In this document: piece by piece, positions 55,603 through 64,000 of the stretch
How positions within the stretch are numbered: the stretch's first letter is position 1
How the letters are laid out: each line of letters begins with the position of its first letter
DNA from: Cynocephalus volans
Lineage: Eukaryota; Chordata; Mammalia; Dermoptera; Cynocephalidae
Length of the DNA: 64,000 nucleotides
Direction: 5' to 3'
Assembly: GCF_027409185.1 (NCBI RefSeq)
Contig: NC_084462.1
Span: forward strand, 24,899,577 to 24,963,576
Position numbers and translations under genes: made by a program
The notes under the pieces: generated by a model
The model's input: only the letters and a program-made list of their open reading frames with translations
Database searches by the model: none
What the model was told of the DNA's origin: nothing

Positions 55603-55812
55603 TCAGACAGAAGGCCCATTGGGTGCAGGGGGCCCAAGCCGTGGGACCCCCGAGGAGGGCAGCTGGGCCAGCTGCTCTGGGCTGGCCAGGGCCCGCAGCA
55701 GTCCATTCTCCTGCTCCAGTGCGGCATTCCGCTCAGCCAGGTCCCGGATCTGCTCCTTCAGCACCTCCACCTCCTCCCGGACTGCAAACATGAGGTGGGA
55801 CTTCACCAAGTC
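55603..55812 (-). CDS. TSC22D4: TSC22D4 last coding exon, TSC box and leucine zipper
   Basis: 210 bp from acceptor GCCTCCAG to the TGA at 55603. It encodes [20 protein letters not shown] and the rest of the zipper. Confidence 0.97.
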   Translation of the reverse strand, partial: DLVKSHLMFAVREEVEVLKEQIRDLAERNAALEQENGLLRALASPEQLAQLPSSGVPRLGPPAPNGPSV

Positions 55813-58800
55813 CTGGAGGCCCGGGGACAGGCAAAGTGTCAGGGGTGCCTGGCCACCCCAACCTCACACCCCGCTCAGTGCCTTGAGGACCTGGGTGTGA
55901 GAGATGCCCCTGCGCCCAAACAATGACGGGCCACTAAGGACGAAGCAAATCAGGGAGAGGGCATGGGCAAGGACATGGGATGGAGGCAGGGTCAGGACTC
56001 AAAGACAGAGGTGGGGGCCAGCGGCCAGGCCAGGGGCCAAGGGAAGTCAAGGATTGAGGTGGAGATAGGAGGTGACAGAGGACCCAAGGGAGCCCAGCAG
56101 GGAGCAGCGGGTCAAGGAGCTGGGAGTTAGTATTCCCTAAAAACGAGGGGAGTGGGGTGGAGCAGAGGGACTGCTAAAGGGGGCTGGGGCCTCTGGGGAC
56201 CAAGACGGCTTCTCTTACCATGGCTTGTTCAATCTTGTTGTCAATGCCAACCAGGCTTCCGGAGCCACTGGAGGGACACAGGGAGGTGAGAGGTGAGAAG
56301 GAGGAGCCAGGTGTCTGGCCAGCCCCACCGGCTGCTGCTGTCCTGGTGCAGCTTGCTCAAGCAGCTGTGGCCTCATCCACAAGCCCTCTTCCCGCAGCCC
56401 TGCACCCACGCCCCTCCCGTACCTGTGACAGTAGAGAATCAGGGAGAGGAGGGTTTTGTCCATCCCCCGGGGGGGTGAGGGCCGCTGCCCAGGTCCCCCT
56501 AGGCCCCGGTGGGGAAGGGGTCCAGATGCCCCTCGGATGGGGGATGCTCCCCTAGGGGAGCAAGGAGAGGAGACACAGCCCCTTTTTTGGGGTGGCCCCG
56601 GAGCTGTCCCTACCACTCGGGTCTCATAAGATGACACCAGGGACTTGACAGAGACCCCTGGCTGGGCCATCCCTCAGGGCAAAGGGTCCTCAGCACCCCC
56701 CCCCTCGGCAAAGGGAGAGTGCTGTATTGAAGGGAGTGCCTGGGGGGCTCAGCGCCCCCCAGGCAGTGCGGGGTCTAGCTGGTGCCTGGCAGGCAGGGAG
56801 GAGACAGTGCCTAAAGGGTGCTGGCCTGAAAGATATACACAACCCCCCAGGGCAAGGCCGGGCTGCTATTGGCTCCTCAGGGACACAGGGACCCCCCCCA
56901 TCGGCTCCATGGTGGGCGGGAATTCCCAGACACGGTCAGTGCCAGTGTCCCCTTCTCACCCTGGCACTAATCCCAGAGTAGAGGGGAGGGGGCTGGCGGA
57001 GGGAAGTCAGCTGGTGGCTGGGGTTGGGGGAGGGCTGTGGGGCGAGAGGCCTGGGTTAGGGAGGGGCATGGGCGGTGAGAAAGAGCCCCGTCCTAGGAGG
57101 CCTCTTCCCACCTCTGACCCCATACTGCACCCTCTGGACTAACTCGGGCCTCCCTCAAGGCCTCAGGAAAGGGAGTGGAGGTGGTGGGAGTAGAGTCGGT
57201 TCTGGCGTGTTTGTGGTCTTCCTTGCACGGTATATCCGCCTTCCCCATATGCAATGCCTGCATCAGGGGTTACCCCTGGGGCCTGTGCCAGAGGGTCCCC
57301 TACCTCCCACAGTGAAGGAAAGGAGGAACGGGAAAGGTTACCATGGCAATGGAAACAGAGACCAGAGACCAGAGCCCTGTGGGATAAACACAGTACAGCC
57401 TATGGATCTGGGGCCAGGGTCTGGGATCCTGAAGGGAGCAAGGACTTGAGAACAGGTAGGAAAGTGAGGCTGGAGATGTGGCATTGGAAACAGGAGCAGG
57501 GGCTTTGAAAAGAGAGCTGGGAGGGGGATGACAGGGAGTGGGAAGCAGGTTTGTGAAGCGCAGTTTGTGAAGTGGCCACCAGAGGGCAACTCAGGCCTGG
57601 ATCAACAGCCCCAGGCCCAGGCTCCAGGCTGGCTCCAGGACACTGGGCTCCCACGCGGCCCCAGGACCTGGCTCTCCCTCAAGACCCTCTCTCGTGGCCC
57701 AGGGCCTACACAGACCTTTGCACCCTGCCCCATCGTCCAATGCTCCTTCTCCCACCACTCAGGCCCCAGGCCCCTGCCTCTCCCCTATGGCCAACACCCC
57801 TGTCAGTTTCTGCCTCAGCCCCTAGGCCAGGCCTCCGCCTTTGCCCTCCTGTGCTGCAGGGTCACCAGTCCTGTCCTACAGCCCCCAGCTGAGCCCTTCT
57901 CAGAGCAAGGGCCCCAAATACTCTGAATCCCATGCCCGTGCTCCCTTGTAAGCCCTCCCTCCTGGCTGTCAGCTCCAACTTGCTACCCTGCGGGGGGATC
58001 AGCACTCAATTCAAGGTGACCCTTAGATGAGGCCCTGCAGCCAGAAAGAGAGCATGAGGAAGCTGGGAATTTTCCACTTCCCATCCAAGCTCTGGGTGTA
58101 GAAGGCGTTGACAGGTGGAGTGACCAGGCCTAAGAGAGCAGGGCAGGGTGGGGAGGGGGAAGGACACCTGGGATTCCTGGGGTAGCAGGGAGAGGAGACG
58201 TTTAAGAGCAGAGGGAGTGCCAGCCAGCTGGAGGGTCAAAGCAGTTTTCAAGCTATTTCGAGCTGTGACACCTGGGTGGAGACTAGGCCACCACAGAAAG
58301 CCCAGCCACCCCCTCCACCCCCCGTACACACAGAACCCAAAAAGGGGCAGAGATACAGGAATAGGAGTGCTGGCCTTGCTTGGCAGACACTCAGGTAAAG
58401 ATGCCAAGGTAAGTTGTTCATTCTCACCAGAAATAAAGGAATAATACAACAATAAACATTTGTTGGCTGACAGATGACTATCTCCTGTTTTCCTAGCGCA
58501 GTAGAGTTCCTCACTGTACTTTCCACTGTGACATTCTAACATTAACACTTCAAGCCACCAGAACTTTCTGACAACCCTAGCCCTCCTTTTGAGAACCCTT
58601 GAGTGAGGGCCTGAAAGCACTGTGCTAGAATTCCTGGGCAGGGTCAGGAGCAGGAAGCTTGGGGTTGGCCAGACAGGATCAACCCTCACTACAAGCCCAA
58701 AAGCAACTTTGTGTGAATTAGAACATGCCCCCTTCTTCAAGACACTTATTGCCATCTTCCAGAAAACTGTCTTGACTTCAAGCATTGATTGTGACTTAGC

Positions 58801-61800
58801 ATTGATCGTAACTTCAAATGTGAGTGTCACCCCCTGGAGTTGGGCAGTGCATGAGACGCACACCTGGAGGAGACTCTAGCCCTGCAGGGCTCTTGGGTCC
58901 TGGGACGAGGACAGCCCTAAGGACTGGTATCCTCTTTGAAGGTCAAATAAAACAGCCTCAAAATGAAGATCAGATGAAGAAGCTGGACATCTGGGAGAGG
59001 GAAGGAGGTTCAGATCCTGGGGACAAGGGCCAGCTCTATTCCCTCAACATGTTGTGAGGAGCCCCCAGGAGCTGGGCCTGAGGCCAACAAAGTGGCATCC
59101 GGCTGCCCTGTCTACACTCCCTCCCGGATCTGTGGTGCCTTTGGGGTGGGGCCAGGCTGGGGAGCAGGAAGGGGGCTGGCTCCTTGCCTGCTGGGGAGAG
59201 CTGTCCCTGCCTCTGTCCTAGAGAGAAAGGGCATCCTAGAGACCAGTGCCACCTACCCATCTCTTGGGACACAGGCATTCCAATGGGAGAAGAGAGAGAT
59301 CATGCCTTGGGGTCAGACCCAGGCTCTACCGCAGTCCAGCCACTCACTAGGTGGGTGACCTTGGGCAAGTTTCTAAATCCCTCTTCTGGATCTTAGATTC
59401 TTCATCTGGAAAGTGGGGACTGGGGCTGGCCGAGGTCAAGGATTCAGATCCCCTTACTGGCCAGCCACAAAAAAAAAAAAAAAAGAGAGAGAGAGAAAGA
59501 AAGTGGGAAAGTGGGGATCAGGGGTTGCTTTTAGGATTACATGAGATAAGAGGTGGCACCAGACCAGAGGAGGTGCTAAATAAATGTCCCTTTTTTCCCC
59601 CAGGTCCTTGTGCTCCATTCCCTATAATGCCTGGATTACCCAGGCCAGCCATCCATCCATCCATCCATCCATCCATCCATCCCCTTATTCACACCTTAAC
59701 CAAATACCTCCCACCTACCAGGCCAAGCTGGGGACAGGAAGGATATTCCAATCCAGAAGCACTCGATTCACTAGGTACTCTCTGTTTTCCTATTCCTAGA
59801 TTCAGGGATTGGTCAGGTATCCCCAGCTCCCAGCCTGGGATCCAGGAATTTAATACCCCAGCCCACTTTCTCTCTCAAAAGGGAGGTCCCATGCCATGTG
59901 GACCCTGTTTTCCTGCTAGCTTGACCAGACAGGTGAGGTGGGGTCTACACACCCCATTCCTGGGGGGGAAGGTAAGGGTTGGCCCAACCCAAACCCGCTG
60001 GCCCAGCAGGGTGGGGCGCGAGGGGCTGGGCTGGGTCAGAGCCCCAGAGCCTTGGAGCGGAGCAGGATAAAGCAGAGGCTGGGAGCCGGACCGGTCAGAC
60101 TGGGGTGTGTGGAAGGGGTGGGACAGAGAGAGGGAGGGAGGGGACAAACCAAAAGAATAGAGCTGAGGAGGCCTCTGGAGGCAGAACCCTCTTAAGAAAG
60201 AGAAAGCAGGAGGCTGAGCTACAAAATCAACAGGGTTGGGGGAGGGGCCGGGAGCCCTCTTGCCAGGGAACCTCCCAAGTGGGATGGGGAGAGGGTGGGA
60301 AGTGCTGAGAATAGCAGCCACGGGGGCAGGTGACTCTCTGGCCCTGGCCGACCTCACACCTCACACATTCCTGAGAACTCAGAAGCTGCCCTGCCCTGCC
60401 CTGCGCTGCCTGGCACCAGCCCCCTCCCCACCAGCTCTTCCCTCTGTGATCCCTGCTCTCCCTAATGCCTCAGGCCCCTTTCTTTCGTGGGCCTCAGTCC
60501 CCGATTCTGGGGGCTGGCATCACATTAGGGGAAGGCAGGAAGGAGTGACTCCCATCTGGAATGGGTCCCTCCAGCACCCACTTACGAAGTCCCTCCCCTA
60601 ATTTCCTTCCAAACAGGAAGTCCCTCCCCTCGAGGGCCTCACACAGGAAGTCCCACTCCTCCCTCCAAAATAAAAGTGGCAACTCCCTAGCCCTTCTCCT
60701 AGGTTCCTATCAGTCCACAGCCAGAAGCCAGCGGCCAAGCTATCTGACTTGCAACTTTGTTCCTCCCTTTTCGACTTGCTGACATTCCTACGAGTGTTGA
60801 AACCTGGCCCTCGAAACAGGAAGCTCTGCCCACCCTGCCAACGAACAGGGCATTCTCCCCTACAGGGCAAGCCCCAGAAAGTCCTGCTCTCCTGTGCTGT
60901 CCCAGCTCCCTGCTCCCAGATAGCTATCCTGGCCACGGTGTGGCCATGGGAGGGCTCAGCCCCCATGGTGTTCCTGGGTGCTGGCCACAGCCCCTCACGG
61001 TGCAGAACCTTAGGGCAACGCTTTATTGGTACTAGAAGTCCTAGGATCCTAAAGTACTCCATATAGACTATGAGGACTGTAAAGAGTCCCATTCCCCTCC
61101 TCAGCAGGGGACAGGGAGATGGAACTGGGAGGAGACTGATTCCTATTCTCGTCTCCAGCACATTTGCCAGTGGGTTCCTGGGGTTGGCCAGATGATCTCT
61201 AAATCTGCAAGAGCTCTGGAATTTGACAACAATGACTCCCTTCAAACTCTAAAAAAGTCTCTGACTTGACAGTCCTCAGCCAGCGAGTCCCACCCAGCTT
61301 TCTCCACAGAGAGGGAGTGGGTCCCAAATCAACTCTACCCAGTGGTTATGCCCAGGCCAGGCTTCTCTGTTTAAGTCTGTCCTCTCCAAGTTCAACTTGG
61401 GGGAAGGACACCTACAAGGCAGTTATATGCAGCTATCCCAGGTGCTGGGTGGGGAGCCTCAGCCTCACATCCCACTACGCAGAGCCCACCTACCCGTCAT
61501 CATCGCTGTCCAGGTGACCACTGATGGCCAACATGGAGCGGGCCAGGCTGAAGCTCTGGGCTGCTGCTGCTCCAAAGGGGTCTGGAGACTTGTGAACCAG
61601 ACTGGCATCGGGAAAGAAGTAGAGGGCTGGAGAGCTGGGGCGAGAGTCAAGGGGGGGCACCTGGAGGCAGAGAGGTAGGAAAGAGAGAAAGGAACCAGCC
61701 ACCTTATAACTTTCCTGTAGTCTACGTCCACTTCCACATCCCCCACTCTCTGCCAAGACCCCTAGTCAGAGGCTACTCAGAGAGTGTCTGTCTTCTGTCA

Positions 61801-64000
61801 CCTGCCTTCTTAATGGGACTCAAATGTCACTTCCTTAGAGAAGCATTCTCCCATCATTCATTAGTCCACTGAACTATTTCATTTTTTTATAGCACCTAAC
61901 ATTACCTGAAATTAAAGTATTTATTGTGTCTCCCCTGCTAGAAGGTAAGTTTGTTAAGCAGCTATTTGTAGAATGAATGAACCTTCAGAAACTGCTCCTC
62001 CACCCCCCACCCCACCCCCGCCCCAGCCTCACCCCCCATCCCAGCCTCTGCTCTCAAACTTCTCCGGACTCAGGTGAAGTTCTGCTCCTGCTCTCTGCCT
62101 TGGTTTCAGGGGAGGCGGGGGCTGGGGGGGGGGGTTGTGGAGATGGGGGGAGGCGGAGCCTGGGTGTGGACCCACACAGCCCAACAGGCGCTGGGGGCGG
62201 CTGCAGAAGGCTGCAGAAGGCTGCAGAAGGGCGGGGGCGACAGGAACAAGACAAGACGCCTCTGTGAGGCCCCGGGAGGCCCCAGCTTCTCGGAAAAGCC
62301 AAGAACAGAGAGTCCAGGGTGGTTAGAAGGACAGAGGAGAGGAAGGGGGCCCAGGTGGTGCTCCCCCCGCCCTTCTCCACACCCCCCACCCCACCCCAGC
62401 CTCGATTAGAGGCAACTGAGAGTGAAGAGGCATAGGGGACTGTAGAAGAGAGACAAACTTTGGGGCAGGGAAATAACGACACACTTGCATGCACACAGGA
62501 AGCCATCGGGACATGCGGGAAGGAAGGGGGCAGGGGGGCACTGAGGAGAGAGGGGCAGGGTCTGCAGGCCTCAGGGAAGCTCAGGCAGGGCTTAAGGACA
62601 GAGAGAGCAGAGATGCTGGCTGCAAAGGGGGATTGCTCTGGAAGAGTTTCGGGACAGGGACCAGTAAAGGAAAAAGCATCTTCTCCACTGGGGTAGGGAC
62701 CCAGTGAAAAAGCTCAAGAAAAGGGGGTAAGGGGACATGAGAGATGTGAGCTTGAGGCCAGGACAGGGTAGGGGGAGCCGGTCCTGACCAGTCCTGACAG
62801 GGCCCAGACATCCAGTCTCAGGTTATTTTTATACTGCGGTTTGTGCCCAAGGCCAGGAAGGGGAAAGTGTTCTCATCCTCACACTCCCTGCCTTTCCTCC
62901 AGCAGTCCAAGGTGTTATTTTCTCCTTCAGGACAGAAGCCTCACATCCCTGGCTGCCCACCCCCCACCCCAGGGACCCAGGCATCCTGCCCCCAGCCCAG
63001 ACTTGTTCCTCTTTTGGAGACAGGAAGCAGAAAGAGAAAGGATTTAACTCCTCAGCTGCTTCCCACCTCTCTCCCACTCCACGGTGGCCACCCCCAATAA
63101 TCAATGCTGGAGAGGCCCAGATGCAGGGAACTAAGACAGACAACTGGGGGTGAAAAGGACAAACCAGCAAGCTCCCCTCCCTGTACTATGTTCCCCCCTC
63201 CCAATTCCTAAGTTTCTCAGAGAAACGTGGCTTGGCAACAAAGCTGGAGATGGGGCTGGGATGGGTGGCTGGTGGGAAGAAAGAAGACCCCCATGTTCAG
63301 GATGGGACTGCAACAGAGAGACTTACAATGGAAGCCTACCTTTCACTCCTCCCCCCAAACCCAGGTGGCTCTTCCCCCAGGGGCCCAGCTACCCAGCTGG
63401 GGCCTCCACTCTCACCACCTAGAGCCTGAGGGGGTGAGACCAAGACACAAGGTGCGGGCTAGGTGAGGAGGCCTCAGAAGCTATGGGCTATATATGGAGG
63501 TGAAGGCCAAAGAGAAAGAAAGAAGGTGCAGAATGCAGGGAAGAGGGAGCTTGAGCGAGAAAGCAAAGGAGGAGGAATAAATGTGATAGGTGACAATGAC
63601 GTGACAGGTGACAATGGAATGGGGAGAGGGCAGGATAGAGGTTAGGCCAAGGCTGAGATGGACGAGTACAGCCTCCCCAGGCATCTCCCCCAACCTGGAA
63701 CCCAGCTCTTACCTGCCCTGTCTCCTCAGGAGCAACAAACTCCATCCTCAGCCGTGTGGCCCCATCTTTCCTTCTAGACAGGGGAGAGGTCCCTGCTGTG
63801 GAGCCCCCAGCCTCCACTTCCACCCTCAGGGAGGGCAGGGGCGTGGCGGCCTGGGATGTGCCCGCGCTATCCCCGGTCCCAGGCTCTGGGAGGCGCTGCT
63901 GGGGTGGGGAGGCTGACAGCGGGGGTGTCTCTACCTTGGCCTTGCTGGGCACTACCAGCTGGCCTAGCCCCCCGGTTAAGGAGCGGGCCTGAGGTCCAGG
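55603..64000 (-). CDS. TSC22D4: TSC22D4, TSC22 domain family member 4 (5' part off the right edge)
   Basis: Minus-strand exons 63713-64000 (truncated by the window), 61494-61660, 56219-56267 and 55603-55812 give the last 237 residues with matching phases; the human protein is about 395. The part in view starts [20 protein letters not shown], then a disordered serine/proline/threonine-rich region. Next come [15 protein letters not shown] and [14 protein letters not shown]. The TSC box then begins [20 protein letters not shown], running into a leucine zipper ([15 protein letters not shown], then [11 protein letters not shown]) and an [16 protein letters not shown] tail. Known role: dimerising TSC22/GILZ-family factor linked to WNK-NRBP1 osmotic signalling and to hepatic lipid and insulin control. 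It follows SPACDR on the same strand about 1.7 kb away. A candidate short isoform exon lies at 56423-56670. Confidence 0.97.
56219..56267 (-). CDS. TSC22D4: TSC22D4 internal exon, start of TSC box
   Basis: 49 bp between acceptor TCCCTCCAG and donor GTAAGA. It encodes [16 protein letters not shown]; small but very conserved in the family. Confidence 0.96.
56423..56670 (-). CDS. TSC22D4: Candidate alternative first exon of a short TSC22D4 isoform
   Basis: The ATG at 56670 opens [20 protein letters not shown], followed by a proline/glycine/arginine-rich stretch and LLSLILYCH. It reaches a GTACGG donor in exactly the phase needed to join 56219-56267 and continue into the TSC box. The product would have about 168 residues. 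Other TSC22 family genes make short isoforms from such internal promoters. Sequence support is the open frame, ATG, phase and position. No promoter motif is certain, and it could be a chance frame in GC-rich sequence. Confidence 0.55.
56671..59284 (-). other. TSC22D4 intron, 3' part
   Basis: GC-rich, many overlapping frames. The longest, 285 codons on the minus strand at 58006-58863, starts at a non-ATG codon and has no family features. Possibly holds the promoter of the short isoform just right of 56670 (GC-rich 56680-56930). Confidence 0.4.
59285..59600 (+). repeat. MIR SINE split by a younger SINE
   Basis: TGGGGTCAGACCCAGGCTCT, GGTGACCTTGGGCAAGTTTC, then the insertion at 59422-59495, then GATTACATGAGATAAGAGGT and GCTAAATAAATGT. 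Confidence 0.8.
59422..59495 (+). repeat. Short tRNA-Ile-derived SINE copy (internally shortened)
   Basis: GGGGCTGGCCGAGGTCAAGG, GATCCCCTTACTGGCCAGCC, then an A and GA tail. The tRNA A-box half is missing. GAAAGTGGGGA before and GAAAGTGGGA after are the target duplication. Confidence 0.85.
59649..59682. repeat. (CCAT)n microsatellite
   Basis: Eight CCAT units in a row within the TSC22D4 intron. Confidence 0.9.
59683..61493 (-). other. TSC22D4 intron, 5' part
   Basis: No exon recognised. 60592-60655 carries three similar GAAGTCCC blocks, two of them with ACAGGAAGTCCC (ETS-like cores). Confidence 0.45.
61494..61660 (-). CDS. TSC22D4: TSC22D4 internal exon
   Basis: 167 bp between acceptor GCCTCCAG and donor GTAGGT. 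It encodes [28 protein letters not shown] and [11 protein letters not shown]. Confidence 0.96.
61780..61980 (+). repeat. L2 LINE tail
   Basis: CTCAAATGTCACTTCCTTAG, CATTTTTTTATAGCACCTAA, TTGTGTCTCCCCTGCTAGAA and GTAGAATGAATGAA: plus-strand L2 end. Confidence 0.8.
61981..63712 (-). other. Remainder of TSC22D4 intron
   Basis: Contains three perfect copies of CTGCAGAAGG at 62201-62230. No exon recognised. Confidence 0.45.
62201..62230. repeat. Three perfect 10-bp tandem repeats
   Basis: CTGCAGAAGG occurs three times without a gap. Confidence 0.95.
63713..64000 (-). CDS. TSC22D4: TSC22D4 exon (5' end cut by window edge)
   Basis: 288 bp in frame from the edge to donor GTAAGA. It includes [30 protein letters not shown] and [14 protein letters not shown]. 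Confidence 0.95.

Noticed and set aside
58006-58863. 285-codon minus-strand open frame in the TSC22D4 intron
   Set aside because: It starts at a non-ATG codon, has no family resemblance, is tryptophan- and leucine-rich in a chance manner, and lies in intronic sequence without splice context.
59351-60070. 239-codon plus-strand frame
   Set aside because: It reads through a MIR, a SINE A-tail and a CCAT repeat, so the openness is accidental.

Overview
This is a mammalian nuclear genomic window: spliced genes with GT-AG introns, CpG-rich promoters, and abundant MIR, L2, L1, hAT and ERVL debris. It matches the gene order of human 7q22.1: ZCWPW1 (-), MEPCE (+), PPP1R35 (-), SPACDR/C7orf61 (-), TSC22D4 (-). 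The youngest SINEs are tRNA-Ile-derived monomers and head-to-tail dimers with A-rich tails. Such SINEs are known from colugos (Dermoptera, CYN family), so a colugo is the most likely source. This is an inference; no species label is visible.

Layout. 1-19.5 kb: ZCWPW1 on the minus strand; ten coding exons (970-15207) give the first 390 codons, and the 3' part lies left of the window. Its 8 kb intron between the CW-domain exon and the preceding exon holds a strikingly young, internally deleted class II (betaretrovirus-like) provirus in antisense orientation (3764-7579). The provirus has 282-bp LTRs differing at one base, a 6-bp target duplication, a tRNA-Phe primer site, a nearly complete gag, no pro or pol, and pieces of env. 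19.5-21.6 kb: CpG-rich divergent promoter region between ZCWPW1 and MEPCE. 21.6-26 kb: complete four-exon MEPCE. 26.9-28.1 kb: complete four-exon PPP1R35, tail-to-tail with MEPCE. 28.3-50.5 kb: about 22 kb without a recognisable gene, containing mainly L1, MIR, L2, MLT1-type and MST-type elements. 50.6-53.9 kb: complete three-exon SPACDR, with an L2 interrupted by an L1 in its second intron. 55.1-64 kb: the 3' half of TSC22D4, running off the right edge, plus a candidate alternative first exon (56423-56670).

The host genes do not form an operon. MEPCE caps 7SK RNA and so bears on P-TEFb control. ZCWPW1 reads PRDM9-type histone marks in meiosis. PPP1R35 acts in centriole elongation. SPACDR is a sperm acrosome factor. 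TSC22D4 is a leucine-zipper signalling and transcription factor. The most unusual object is the recent pol-less gag/env provirus. Second are the TSC22D4 alternative exon and an L1-5'UTR-like composite element (about 15.48-17.11 kb). Exon boundaries were set by reading splice sites and checking codon phase; every complete coding model closes in frame. Human comparisons are from general knowledge of these proteins, not from a search.
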